A DNA stretch of 64,000 nucleotides from WLMZ01 sp963732585 (GCA_963732585.1 CAVSZY010000004.1:744001-808000), one strand, 5' to 3'. Counted from the stretch's first letter, positions 35,577 through 47,282 are shown. Notes: generated by a model not told the origin, from the sequence alone. A program made the numbers and translations.

Positions 35577-36440
35577 ATGATAGCTAAGCGGGCGGCGGCC
35601 GATCAGCTTGATCCGGCTTTTATGAGCGAGATCGACTTTCCAATTGTCAAACGGGGTTTCGACCCTGCCAGTGTGCAGGCGTTCGCGCAGGCCGTCGGCG
35701 TAGAGATGAGTCGACTGCTTGAGGAAAATCGAAGTCTTCAGGCTCAACTAGCGGCGGCGAGATCGAAGGCGAGCGAACCGGTGTATATCGAGGTGCCTGC
35801 GGCGGCTGCGCAAGTCGAGGCACCCGCCCCGCTCCCGGTCGTTGCTCCGGCCCCGGCTCCGGCGATCGCACCTTCGGTGCTCGACATGTGGGGTAGCGAG
35901 ACCAACCGCCTCCTCGAGACGGCGCGTGAGAACGTTGCTCATGTTATGGCCCAGGCCGAGGCTGAGGCCCGTGGCATCGTCGCCAAAGCCGAACTCGACG
36001 CTGAACGAATTCGTCGCTCGGCGCTCGAAGATGGCGAACGGCAGTCACAGGCGATGCGTGATCAAACCGCCAGCGATCTCGCTCGTGCAGCGGTAGAGCG
36101 CGAGCAGATCGCCGAGGCGACTCGTCGCAGCCGCTTGGAACTCGGGCAGCTAGAGCAGGACAAGCGCCTGATCAACGGCCACCTGCTGGCGGCCAAAGAT
36201 GCCGTAACGAGTGCGTTGACGGCGATGGAGTCGTCCAACATGGTCTCATTGTCGACGGCTTCGGCCTCCGCTGATGTGCTCACGGCAGCGTCGTCGTACA
36301 CGGTGCCGACACCGATCGCGCCCGCTCCAATGCCAGCTCCCGTAGTTGAGACGCCGCAGCCGGTTCTTCCTGCGGAAGCTCCCACCCCGGAACGCTTTGT
36401 TCCGCCGGCCTCGAACGCTGGAATCGGCAAGCTGTCGTGA
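35577..36440 (+). CDS. DivIVA-like coiled-coil protein
   Basis: 287 aa. The N-terminal DivIVA-type membrane-targeting segment (EIDFPIVKRGFDPASVQAFA) leads into a short coiled coil (VEMSRLLEENRSLQAQLAAA). A Pro/Ala linker follows, then a longer coiled coil at about 105-215 (WGSETNRLLETARENVAHVM, AEARGIVAKAELDAERIRRS) and a Pro-rich tail. DivIVA/Wag31 relatives mark curved membrane and poles. Its position away from the ftsZ region suggests a paralogue rather than Wag31. ATG at 35577; alternative ATG at 35623. Overlaps the next gene by 4 bp. Confidence 0.82.
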   Translation: MIAKRAAADQLDPAFMSEIDFPIVKRGFDPASVQAFAQAVGVEMSRLLEENRSLQAQLAAARSKASEPVYIEVPAAAAQVEAPAPLPVVAPAPAPAIAPSVLDMWGSETNRLLETARENVAHVMAQAEAEARGIVAKAELDAERIRRSALEDGERQSQAMRDQTASDLARAAVEREQIAEATRRSRLELGQLEQDKRLINGHLLAAKDAVTSALTAMESSNMVSLSTASASADVLTAASSYTVPTPIAPAPMPAPVVETPQPVLPAEAPTPERFVPPASNAGIGKLS

Positions 36441-36976
36441 CAGAAGGCGGCGGCGCGCCGAGCACGGAATCCCTGATCGTTGCAGCGAGTCGCCTGGCAG
36501 CAAATGATCCCGGAAACGGCAACAGCCGCCGTCGGGCGCTGCTTACGGGTCTCGCGGTCATTGCTGCGGTCGGTGGAATTCTGGCCTTCGTAGCGGCCGG
36601 AGATGATGGGGATTCTGGTCAGCCAGCGATCTCCGGTCTTACCTCGACCTCGGCCCCCGGGGCGACAGCGCCCGACGCTGTCGGGCAGACGACACTGCCG
36701 GGCGGGTCGCTTGTCGACTCGTCGACGACGGTCCCCGGATCGCTGGCGACGACGGTCTTTGACCCGGCGTCGGCAACGACCGTTGGTGGCGCAGCGCAGC
36801 CTGTCCCCAACACCGCCACGACGCCAACCCCGACTACGACAAGGTCTCCGGCGACCACTTCGCCAGGTACGGCCGTGAGCACGACGCTGCCGTCGACTCC
36901 GCCGACGCCGACGCCGACCACCATGGTGCCCCCGACGTCGATTCCCTTCGATCCGTCGTCAGACGACGCTGGCTGA
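36437..36976 (+). CDS. Single-pass membrane protein with Thr/Pro/Ser-rich outer tail
   Basis: 179 aa from a GTG overlapping the DivIVA-like stop. A polar N-terminus is followed by one helix at about residues 35-53 (ALLTGLAVIAAVGGILAFVA). About 125 residues of low-complexity Thr/Pro/Ser sequence follow (TATTPTPTTTRSPATTS), likely extended in the cell wall and possibly glycosylated. No catalytic motif. Coupling to the DivIVA-like gene suggests a shared envelope role. Confidence 0.72.
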   Translation: MTEGGGAPSTESLIVAASRLAANDPGNGNSRRRALLTGLAVIAAVGGILAFVAAGDDGDSGQPAISGLTSTSAPGATAPDAVGQTTLPGGSLVDSSTTVPGSLATTVFDPASATTVGGAAQPVPNTATTPTPTTTRSPATTSPGTAVSTTLPSTPPTPTPTTMVPPTSIPFDPSSDDAG

Positions 36977-36998
36977 GCTCCGAGCGAAATCCAAGTTA

Positions 36999-37006
36999 AT
37001 CCAGAG
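36999..37006. repeat. Left 8-bp target-site duplication of the IS66-family element
   Basis: ATCCAGAG, identical to the copy at 38525-38532 directly outside the right end. Confidence 0.93.
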
Positions 37007-38524
37007 GTACTTGGATAGCGGGGCGCGGTTGAGCGATTTGGAAACTGTTGGGGGTTGGGCATCGCCGATTTAGCTGAACAGGGTCGGGATCGGGGTCCCG
37101 GTGGGGGCTCGGGCGAGGCCGACGAGGTAGTCGATGGCGTCGATGCCTCGCTGGTTTGCGGTGACGAGCACGCTCATGATCCGGCCCTGTGTTTCGGCGC
37201 CGCGCCGGGTCCGGTTGCCACCGAACACCTTCCGATTGACGACCGCGGGTCTGATCGCGGTCTCGCCTCGCCAGTTCGTGGCCTCGATGTCGTCGATGGT
37301 GAGGTAGGTGAACAGGGCGTCGAGTTCGACGCCGAGGTGTTTGACGAGTTTGCGGTTCTCGTCGTGCGGGTGGGCTTGTTCGCCGAGCAGCTCGATACGT
37401 TCACGCAGGTCGGCGGCGATCTCGATACGCCGTTCGGGTGGTTCATCTCGTGCGGCGAGCCCGAGGTGCAAGATGTCGGCGACTTGACGGGGTGTCCCAC
37501 GAGCCCACTCGGGCAGGTCCGTGACCATCTCGTGGCATCGGCGCAAGAGGTGAGCGGTACACGTTTGATGCGTCGCGTCGGTGTAGGAGCGGTAGACGCC
37601 CCAGCCGTCGCGGATGACGACACCGGTGTAGTCGGCATCGATCAGGACTTTGGCGGCATCGAAACTGCGGTCATCGGCGACGTGGTAGACGGTGACGTCG
37701 GTGCAGGTAGCGACCCACAACCAGGCAGATCGTCCGTTGATCCGCCACCCGGTTTCATCCATCGTGATCGATTTCGACCGGTTCGCCCGGGCGATCAGAT
37801 CGGCGTGTACGGGCACGAGCGCGGTGCCGGTTGTCTGGGCGGCGCTGCACAGCGCGCCGGCGGTGACGTTGATCCCGAGGCGGGCGAGCAACGTGGAGCA
37901 CTTGACGAAGGACAGTCCGAGGCCGTAATGCAACCATGCAGCCCAGGCCTTGGTGTTCGGGCCGATCTGGGCGCCCGCGGCGCCAAGCGCGTCGGAGGTC
38001 TGCTCTGGGTGGCGGCCCTGCACCCGGCGCCCACAATCCCGGCATCGTCCGATCCGCACCCGGAACCGGGTCACCACCGGCGCAGGGACATCAAGATCGG
38101 TCTGATGCTGATCGGCTTGGCCGGTCGCCTCGACCGACCCGCCGCAACACGGACATGCGTCGGGCAGCAACGCGTCGAGGGTGCGGTGCGCGTCGGGCGG
38201 CACGGGGCGGTGGCCGTGGCGGCCATGGGCCTTACCGGTTTTGCGGCCCGGGCGTTTCGGGTCCTCGATCGGGTCGCCCTTGGAGAACGGTGCCGCCTGG
38301 CGTTTGCCACCACGACGCGATTCACCCAGGAGTTTCTCCAGCTCGGCGATCCTGACATCACGCTCAGCCAGACGAAGATCGCGTTCGGCCAGCGCGTTGA
38401 TCAACCCTGCCACCTGCGCTTCGAGAGCGCCGATCCGATCGTCCACCAGCAGATTCTTCACCACCGCGCGCGTTAAGTGGTGGATCCCACCACACCCCGC
38501 GCGAACCACCCGCTATCTACATAC
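37007..38524 (-). mobile_element. Complete IS66-family insertion sequence, 1518 bp, single transposase gene
   Basis: Bounded by imperfect terminal inverted repeats (left GTACTTGGATAGCGGG at 37007-37022; right, read inward, GTATGTAGATAGCGGG at 38509-38524; 13 of 16 identical). Both ends are flanked by the same 8-bp ATCCAGAG, the target duplication size of IS66. It carries only the large transposase gene; no tnpA/tnpB accessory frames are present, as in the ISBst12-like subgroup. Intact ends and ORF indicate a recent insertion. Confidence 0.93.
37070..38509 (-). CDS. IS66 family transposase (TnpC type)
   Basis: 479 aa. N-terminal leucine-zipper-like coiled coil (IGALEAQVAGLINALAERDL). A zinc-finger segment follows (CPCCGGSVEATGQ, then CRDCGRRVQG near residues 117-157). 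The DDE core begins at SITMDETGWRINGRSAWLWV near 250 and includes VVIRDGWGVYRSYTDATHQ near 300. It ends with the catalytic Glu region NRKVFGGNRTRRGAETQGRI. Start uncertain: the first codons overlap the right inverted repeat, and a downstream start such as the GTG at 38446 (VDDRIGAL) is more likely. Confidence 0.93.
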   Translation of the reverse strand: MVRAGCGGIHHLTRAVVKNLLVDDRIGALEAQVAGLINALAERDLRLAERDVRIAELEKLLGESRRGGKRQAAPFSKGDPIEDPKRPGRKTGKAHGRHGHRPVPPDAHRTLDALLPDACPCCGGSVEATGQADQHQTDLDVPAPVVTRFRVRIGRCRDCGRRVQGRHPEQTSDALGAAGAQIGPNTKAWAAWLHYGLGLSFVKCSTLLARLGINVTAGALCSAAQTTGTALVPVHADLIARANRSKSITMDETGWRINGRSAWLWVATCTDVTVYHVADDRSFDAAKVLIDADYTGVVIRDGWGVYRSYTDATHQTCTAHLLRRCHEMVTDLPEWARGTPRQVADILHLGLAARDEPPERRIEIAADLRERIELLGEQAHPHDENRKLVKHLGVELDALFTYLTIDDIEATNWRGETAIRPAVVNRKVFGGNRTRRGAETQGRIMSVLVTANQRGIDAIDYLVGLARAPTGTPIPTLFS

Positions 38525-38532
38525 ATCCAGAG
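38525..38532. repeat. Right 8-bp target-site duplication of the IS66-family element
   Basis: ATCCAGAG, identical to 36999-37006. Confidence 0.93.
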
Positions 38533-38966
38533 ATTAATTTTGTGTTCTGGCAGGTCGGCGAAGTCGTCTGACCATTGGTGATTTCGACACTCCTCAATAG
38601 TTGATGTGTCGACGGTCACTCATGCGTGATCAATTCCTGAGCCGTTAGGCTCATTTCACGCTATGTGCGTGACATTCCTTTGATTGTCGGCCACCATTGG
38701 GCCACGTCGACCGGGTGGGAGTCGGAAGACGCCTGAGTGAGTTGAGCCTTTGTGCCCAACGGAAATTCGCTGAGGCAGTGTGCACCACAAGGCTGTCGTT
38801 CGCGACGGTTGTCAGTTTTTTCACAAGTTTGCGTCATGGTTGACCACTGAGTGCGTCGATCAGATGCGGGACATCGTAGAAGTGCTGAGAGCTCGTCTAA
38901 CAACAGCTTGAACTGGACCAAATAGTTCAGCCCGATACGAGGAAAGAACGACGGAAGAATTCATAC
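38533..38966. other. Gap right of the IS, no supported gene
   Basis: AT-richer than its surroundings. No frame here resembles a protein; an 86-codon minus frame (38661-38921) has no RBS or recognisable motif. It may hold the promoter of the small ORF at 38967. Confidence 0.5.
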
Positions 38967-39107
38967 ATGAGCGTGACGAAATATGCACTCCCAATCGCAA
39001 GTTCATTGCCACAGCGCAGTCGAACTGCAGGACGGCTCAGCCTGTCGGCGAGCCTCCTACTCACGAGCGTGTTGACCACCGGGCTTGCGCTGGTGTTGAT
39101 GCGTTAA
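38967..39107 (+). CDS. Possible 46-aa small membrane peptide
   Basis: ATG 38967 to TAA 39107. A GGAAG at 38953-38957 is suitably spaced. A basic N-terminal half (SLPQRSRTAGRLSLSAS) precedes one hydrophobic helix (LLLTSVLTTGLALVLM) reaching the C-terminus. It was identified by RBS and composition only; no family recognised. Confidence 0.4.
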   Translation: MSVTKYALPIASSLPQRSRTAGRLSLSASLLLTSVLTTGLALVLMR

Positions 39108-39140
39108 TTCAGCACCGCGCAGAGAATCGCCCCAGCGTCG

Positions 39141-39782
39141 TCAGGTCTGGCGCGACGACGGATGGCTGATCACTCGTAGTGCATCGGCAAGCATCACTTG
39201 CCAGGCCTCGTCACTGGCAAGTCGGCTGGTGTCGCAGCCCCCGAGATGGAACTCCATGGCCGCCAGGTCGGTTCCGAGGAACTCTCCCAGTTCAGCGAGC
39301 ATTGCGGCGTCGAGGCTGTGCTGGCCCCCGCCACTTGACGGGTCGCCCGGCGCTGTTGCACGGGAGCCGACACGTGCCCGAGGTTGATCTTGTTGGCTCG
39401 CCACCCGCCAGGAGCGAAGCACATCGGTGTCGTTGGCCACACGATGGCAGAACTCGAGAAACACCGCAACGACATGCTTGCATGGTCGATCCGAATCGGG
39501 ACAGCTGCAGTGAAACGAGAGCTCGCGCCGAGATGGGATGAGTTCGCTCTCATTGGCATCGACGGGTGCGGCGAGTATCGATACTGAGTAAGGCGTGCGC
39601 TGCGACCCATAGATCATTCCCATGATTTCACCGCAGGTGACATGCAGTTCATTGACCGCACCCTGGCGTTGATAGTCCCTTCCGCGCCTCAGCCGTTGCG
39701 GGTCGGAGAGCTCTGCAATCAGTATTTCCAGGCGCATAGCCAGAAACTTTCCAGAACTTTGCCCAGGTCCGGTACTCATCAC
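39141..39782 (-). CDS. SWIM zinc-finger protein
   Basis: 213 aa. The SWIM motif CxCx(n)CxH is in FHCSCPDSDRPCKHVVAVFL near residues 90-105. The N-terminus has RLRRGRDYQRQGAVNELHV, the usual lead-in. Its start overlaps the SNF2 helicase stop by 4 bp, so the two are coupled. SWIM proteins commonly pair with SNF2 ATPases in bacteria and are thought to help DNA or protein binding. Confidence 0.9.
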   Translation of the reverse strand: MMSTGPGQSSGKFLAMRLEILIAELSDPQRLRRGRDYQRQGAVNELHVTCGEIMGMIYGSQRTPYSVSILAAPVDANESELIPSRRELSFHCSCPDSDRPCKHVVAVFLEFCHRVANDTDVLRSWRVASQQDQPRARVGSRATAPGDPSSGGGQHSLDAAMLAELGEFLGTDLAAMEFHLGGCDTSRLASDEAWQVMLADALRVISHPSSRQT

Positions 39783-42640
39783 ATGCCCCCTTCCAGGGCG
39801 ATCAGTTCTCGCAGGTCACTTGTCGACAGCTCGCTCAACCATTGCTCTCCGGTGCCGAGCACCGAGGAGGCCAGGGCCCGTTTGTCGTCGATGATCTGCC
39901 CGATGCGCTCTTCGAGCGTTCCCTCGCAGACCATCTTGTGCACCAAGACTGTTTGTGACTGGCCAAGTCTCCAGGCGCGATCGGTGGCTTGATCCTCGAC
40001 CGCCGGGTTCCACCAGCGGTCGTAGTGGATCACCTCTGACGCCATCGTCAGATTCAACCCGGTTCCTCCGGCCTTGAGTGATACCAACAGCAGTGGACCG
40101 CCGCGACCGGCCTGGAAGTCGGCGACCATCCGTTCTCGCCCGCCGCGGCTGACGCCGCCGTGCAGGAACGGGCTCTGCAATGACAGACGCTCGGCAAGGT
40201 GACGTTGCAAGAGCAAACCCATCTCGCGAAACTGGGTGAAGACCAGCGCATGTTGCTGGCGTTCGATCAGATCGTCGACCAGTTCGTCGAAGCGGATCAT
40301 CTTGCCCGATCGGTTGGCCAAGCGGGAACCGTCTCCGAGCGCATGAGCGGGGTGATTGCAGATCTGCTTGAGCCTTGTGAGGGCGGCGAGAACGAGTCCG
40401 CGACGCTTCATGCCTGTCTCCGTTGAAGCGTCGTCGAGCAATTGATCGACAACCGCCTGGTACATCGTCGCCTGCTCCTTGGTCAGGCTGGCCCAGGCAA
40501 TGTTTTCGATCTTGTCCGGCAGCTCCGGCAACAAACTCTTGTCGGCCTTCGTTCGTCGGAGAATGAAGGGCTGCGTCAGCGTTCGCAACCGAGCTGCGGC
40601 AGCCTCATCGTTGAATCGCTGGATCGGCTTGGCGTAGCGCTCGGCAAAGGTGTGGTGCGAGCCGAACATGCCGGGATTGACTGCGTCGAGAATCGACCAG
40701 AGCTCGCCAAGATGGTTCTCGACCGGTGTACCGGTGAGGGCAATCTTTTGCCCGGCAGGAAGGCGCCTGGTGGCCCGGGCTGCTGCGGTGAGGTGGTTCT
40801 TGATCGCCTGCGCCTCGTCGAGGATCACCGTCGCCCAGCGTGTTTGTTCGAGACGCTCGACGTCTCGGCTGAGCAGCCCGTAGGTGGTGATGGTGATGTC
40901 GGCCTGATCGAGCAGGCTCGGTTCATTGAGGCCGAATCGGCTGCTGCCGTGTGAGATCTCGACGCGAAGGTGTGGGGTGAATCGAGCTGCTTCGGCTTGC
41001 CAGTTATGCACGACACTCAGTGGGCAGATGACGAGGTGAGGCCCCGGAAGGTCGCAGAGGTGGGCGAGCGTCGTCGCCGTCTTGCCAAGGCCCATGTCGT
41101 CGGCAAGGCAAGCGCCGAGGCCAAGCCGACCGAGAAAGCTCAGCCAGCTCAGCCCGCGCCGCTGGTAATGGCGCAGTTGCCCGCGAAATTCAGGCGGCTC
41201 GTTCTGTTCCACGAGGCGCTCGTCACCGAGCCCAAGCAGCAGATCCTGAGCCCAGCCGTCGGCCACCAGCTCGGTCGCGTCGGATGTACCGGCCTCGCTT
41301 GCCAGCCGCAGCAAATCGGAGGCGGTGACTTGGCCGTAGGTCTCGCGGGACTTGCGGAGTCGCTTCAGCGTGCTGCGCACCTGGTGCGCGTCGAGGCGGA
41401 TCCATCGTCCGTTGATGTGCAGCAAGGTCGCCCCGGCGGCGACGGCACGCTCCAGTTGCGCCTCGTCGATCTCGGAACCATCGACCGTGGCGCTCCACTG
41501 CATCAAGGCACTGGCGGTCAAACGTTGTGCGTTCGGCGCGGGGGACTGCGCCCGTGCGGTTGCGCGAACCGCCGCCTTTACCCGCACCAACTGTTCTGGG
41601 CCGACGAGCCTGACCTGGAGTTCGTCGAGCAAAACCGCTGTCGCAGTCAAGAATTCTTCGACCTGCGCGAGCTCGAGCGAGACGTCGGTCATCGGATCGT
41701 GAATCAACTGCGCCAACGCAGGCAGACGTTGGCCGATCATCACCCCCGCCCGTTCGAATTGCACCCGCATCTCGCTCACCCGTCGGCGCTCGCCGGCGAG
41801 GTCGAGCACGAACTGGTTGCCGTCGGCCAGGTCGGCACCGGTGCACCAGCGGTCGCCGGAGTCGGCGTCGACCAGTTCTAGGCGCAGCGCCCAATCCTCT
41901 TGCGGCGACTCGGGCATGATCAGGCGGAGTTGGGGCACCGTCACGGCGACGCCGCGGGCCCGCAGGGCCTCCTCGTCAAATACTGGTTGTAGCTCGTCGA
42001 TCAATGCAAGGTCGTCCACCCGGTAGAGCACAGCCGATGACCCAGACGCGAGCGCCCGCATGGTTGCTTGAGCGGCCCGGTAGCGGGCGTCATGGTGGAA
42101 TCCTGCGGCCTGCGGACGCCAGCCGATGTCGTTCAACCGGCGCCGCGCCAACGCGTCGGCGGTGACGGCGACGAGTTCATCGACGTCGACCACGGCGCAA
42201 ACGGCGGGCAGCGTGGCACCGAGCTGATCGATGATCGCCACCAGGTCGTCCCCCGGGACCGGGCGCCAGACAGCGCGCCGTTGTTGTTCGTTGATGATCA
42301 GCTGCGGACGAAGCCGCCCCTCGTCGACCAATCGGCGACAGAGTTGGCCGATCTGGGCGAACCAACGCACCGACGCGCTTCTGGCATTCAATGGCAGCGC
42401 AGCGAGATCGAAGAGATGCAGACGCGATGACGAAACTGCCGAATGGCGGCGACTCGGCAGCGGCAGCTCGACGAAGGCCCGATCGGCGATCGATCGAGTG
42501 AGCCAGGCGCGACCGAGTTCGTTGACGATCTGCAGTCGCAGTTCTGCCGCAGGTGCGGCGGCGCCGGTGAGGCGGTCGATCGCCCACAGGTGGAGCTGCT
42601 CGTTGAGCAGACTCAACTGAAGTTCAACCGGCGCGGACAT
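39779..42640 (-). CDS. SNF2 family DEAD/DEAH helicase
   Basis: 953 aa from ATG 42640 (MSAPVELQLSLLNEQLHLWA). The N-terminal 480 residues hold no motif I recognise apart from a SNF2-associated segment (WIRLDAHQVRSTLKRLRKSR). The ATPase core has Walker A LADDMGLGKTATTLAHL near 517, DEAQAIKN near 612, LTGTPVENHLGELWSILD and IYDRWWN-like HYDRWWNPAVEDQATDRAWR near 885. It is a DNA translocase of the RapA/HepA-like bacterial group, here coupled to a SWIM protein. No nuclease or methyltransferase of a phage-defence island is adjacent. Confidence 0.93.
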   Translation of the reverse strand: MSAPVELQLSLLNEQLHLWAIDRLTGAAAPAAELRLQIVNELGRAWLTRSIADRAFVELPLPSRRHSAVSSSRLHLFDLAALPLNARSASVRWFAQIGQLCRRLVDEGRLRPQLIINEQQRRAVWRPVPGDDLVAIIDQLGATLPAVCAVVDVDELVAVTADALARRRLNDIGWRPQAAGFHHDARYRAAQATMRALASGSSAVLYRVDDLALIDELQPVFDEEALRARGVAVTVPQLRLIMPESPQEDWALRLELVDADSGDRWCTGADLADGNQFVLDLAGERRRVSEMRVQFERAGVMIGQRLPALAQLIHDPMTDVSLELAQVEEFLTATAVLLDELQVRLVGPEQLVRVKAAVRATARAQSPAPNAQRLTASALMQWSATVDGSEIDEAQLERAVAAGATLLHINGRWIRLDAHQVRSTLKRLRKSRETYGQVTASDLLRLASEAGTSDATELVADGWAQDLLLGLGDERLVEQNEPPEFRGQLRHYQRRGLSWLSFLGRLGLGACLADDMGLGKTATTLAHLCDLPGPHLVICPLSVVHNWQAEAARFTPHLRVEISHGSSRFGLNEPSLLDQADITITTYGLLSRDVERLEQTRWATVILDEAQAIKNHLTAAARATRRLPAGQKIALTGTPVENHLGELWSILDAVNPGMFGSHHTFAERYAKPIQRFNDEAAAARLRTLTQPFILRRTKADKSLLPELPDKIENIAWASLTKEQATMYQAVVDQLLDDASTETGMKRRGLVLAALTRLKQICNHPAHALGDGSRLANRSGKMIRFDELVDDLIERQQHALVFTQFREMGLLLQRHLAERLSLQSPFLHGGVSRGGRERMVADFQAGRGGPLLLVSLKAGGTGLNLTMASEVIHYDRWWNPAVEDQATDRAWRLGQSQTVLVHKMVCEGTLEERIGQIIDDKRALASSVLGTGEQWLSELSTSDLRELIALEGGM

Positions 42641-42705
42641 GCTTCCACGGTACCGAAAGGGTGCGCGATGGAGAGCCGCAACATGTCGGCGCTCGTCCCC
42701 CAAAA

Positions 42706-42726
42706 GTTGATATGGAACATATCAAG
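42706..42726. promoter_or_regulatory. HAIR-like operator upstream of clpB
   Basis: GTTGATA-N7-TATCAAG, the same 7-7-7 layout as HAIR (about 9 of 14 matches). Within it TTGATATG-GAA-CATATCAA is a perfect 8-bp palindrome. It ends 28 bp before the clpB ATG. TAGCAT at 42743-42748 could be a -10 close to the start codon, suggesting a very short or leaderless transcript. Confidence 0.55.
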
Positions 42727-42754
42727 TTTTCTGACAACGGTGTAGCATTCCCTT

Positions 42755-45253
<2,499 letters not shown>

Positions 45254-45284
45254 GTGCTCGGGGCCGCGGCCGTCACCCTCCGGG

Positions 45285-47246
45285 TTAGTCGTGGATCCAC
45301 ACTCGGCTGCGCATCGGCAGAAGATTCTGTGCCCAGATCATGTCCATTGCCGGGTTGCTGACGCGGATGCAACCATGCGATGCAGGGTAGTTGGGAACGT
45401 TGGCAGCTCCATGCACGGCGATGCCGCCGACCACGAAACGGGGGCGATACAGGGTGCCAAGGGTGCCTTTGTAGACCGCTAGGTCGTGCACGCGATAGAT
45501 GGAGAAGTTGCCGTTGGTGGTAATCGCCGTGCCGGTCACCCGCTCGCCCGTGAGCTTGTTGTCTTCCTCGTAGAAATAGCCGCCGCCCGTGGACACGTTG
45601 ATCACCCACAGCAGCTTTCCATCGCGGATGAACATGCCCAATTGGCGGCCCTTGTCGACCTCCAACAAGGTGCCAGAATTGGTGCCCGGGGTCGGCCGAC
45701 AGCTCGGCCAATTGAGCGAATTCGCCGTGGCGTCGTCGACCTTGCCGCTGGCAGAAAGGCGATGCCACTTCTGATACGCCATTACCGCTTGCTGAGTGCT
45801 CCAGCCATAGGAACCATCGCCACCGGCGTTCCAGAACCCGAGGCTCAGCAACCGGTTCTGAATCAGTCGGACGTTGGTGCCCACGTTGCCCGAAGTGGCC
45901 GGGGTGATCGCTTGGTCGGCGAAACCGGCGCAATATACCGGCGTGGGATCGACGTTGACCGGTAGGCCGTTGGGTGCCGCAGCCGGGGCCCCGATAAAGA
46001 AGCCGCTGACGTCAACGACAGCGTGTGCTGGGTTCTGCGCGAAGACATCAAAACCGCGCCCTGAGACCGGGGTGATCACGTGATTGGCGACCGTTTGCGC
46101 AGCACGAACGGCGTTGAGGTTGGATGTCGCCCTCGACTTCACTGCGGAGTTGTGCGCCCCGGCGGAGGTGACGCTGAAGTACCCGCCGGCCAGCGTGTCG
46201 GTGACCGTCAGATTCATCACGACAGCGGACACGTCGCCGCGGGCGATCGCCGGATGGGACGCAATGGCGACTTCGACGCTCCAGCCGGGAAGCAGGCGTT
46301 TGCCGGCCCCAAGGGGATTGAGGGTGCCGCGGGTGTCGAGGAAGCGTGTCGGGTCGCTGAGCGGGACAAACAGGCCCTCGCCGCTTGTCGGTGCCCCGAC
46401 CCCGGTGTACACGCCGACCAGGTCGATGACCGGGAATCCGCCGCCGCTGCTGAACACGTTGATCTCGCCGTTGCCGTTGACCGGAACGATGACCTGATTA
46501 GCACTGACATGACCGGCATACATCGAGTTGAGGTTCGAGGTCTGGCCGGGGCTGGTTCCCGCCGCGTACACCTGCCAGTACCCACCTGCGGCGCCAACGA
46601 CGGTGACGTTCAAGGCCACGGCCGAAGCACCTGCTGCCCCGGGAATTGAATAGGTGGCCACGCCGCCCGCAGCGATCGGGTTTCCTGGCCGAGTTTCGAC
46701 CACCCGCGCCGGGCTGGCCAGCGGAAGAAAGCGCCCGTTGGATGAGGCGCCGACTGCGGTGTAGTAGCCGAGCATGTCGACCACGACGTTGCCCCCGAGC
46801 TCGGAGAAGACGTCGACTGCGCCCGTTGGACCGACGGGGACGGTGACCAGATTGGGGATCGCCAGCGCCTTACCGAAGAACGTCGAAGCCGCATCGACGT
46901 TGATATTTGAGGAGTTGGGACGTGGGCTGCCGTTGGGCGAGACCGTCCAAAAGCCCGCACCAGCCGGGCCCGTCACCGTGACGTTGAGCACAGCTGCGGT
47001 CGTCGATCCGGCCGCCGGGAGTGGCGCTGCTCCGGTGACCGGAATGGTGACCGTGACACCTTTGCCGACGGCACCAGTCAGCCGGGTATCGGCGAGACGA
47101 ACCGGCGTGAGCAATGGCACAAAGGCCGACGTGGCTCCGGCGGCGACGGCTGGCGTTGGTGCCAGCGATGTCGTTGTCAGGGTGAGTGTCGTGGCCAAAA
47201 GAAGACCACCAAAAGCGGCACGTACTGCGCCAAGTATCCGCATCAT
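45285..47246 (-). CDS. Secreted L,D-transpeptidase with three surface repeats and a peptidoglycan-binding domain
   Basis: 653 aa. Signal peptide about 1-36. Three repeats of the VDVLGYF family lie at about 40-160, 165-295 and 300-435 (FVPLLTPVRLADTR, VVVDMLGYYT, VIDLVGVYTG, VVDVSGFFIG). A PG_binding_1 domain lies near 455-515 (NVGTNVRLIQNRLLSLGFW). A YkuD domain completes it, with HGAANVPNYPASHGCIRVS holding the catalytic Cys near 626. L,D-transpeptidases make 3-3 crosslinks or attach proteins to peptidoglycan. The enzyme would place the repeats in the wall; their ligand is unknown. On the strand it follows the HisD-family gene by 36 bp. Confidence 0.92.
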   Translation of the reverse strand: MMRILGAVRAAFGGLLLATTLTLTTTSLAPTPAVAAGATSAFVPLLTPVRLADTRLTGAVGKGVTVTIPVTGAAPLPAAGSTTAAVLNVTVTGPAGAGFWTVSPNGSPRPNSSNINVDAASTFFGKALAIPNLVTVPVGPTGAVDVFSELGGNVVVDMLGYYTAVGASSNGRFLPLASPARVVETRPGNPIAAGGVATYSIPGAAGASAVALNVTVVGAAGGYWQVYAAGTSPGQTSNLNSMYAGHVSANQVIVPVNGNGEINVFSSGGGFPVIDLVGVYTGVGAPTSGEGLFVPLSDPTRFLDTRGTLNPLGAGKRLLPGWSVEVAIASHPAIARGDVSAVVMNLTVTDTLAGGYFSVTSAGAHNSAVKSRATSNLNAVRAAQTVANHVITPVSGRGFDVFAQNPAHAVVDVSGFFIGAPAAAPNGLPVNVDPTPVYCAGFADQAITPATSGNVGTNVRLIQNRLLSLGFWNAGGDGSYGWSTQQAVMAYQKWHRLSASGKVDDATANSLNWPSCRPTPGTNSGTLLEVDKGRQLGMFIRDGKLLWVINVSTGGGYFYEEDNKLTGERVTGTAITTNGNFSIYRVHDLAVYKGTLGTLYRPRFVVGGIAVHGAANVPNYPASHGCIRVSNPAMDMIWAQNLLPMRSRVWIHD

Positions 47247-47282
47247 CCCCGCAGAATATCTGCGCCTTACCCAGAAAGCAGG

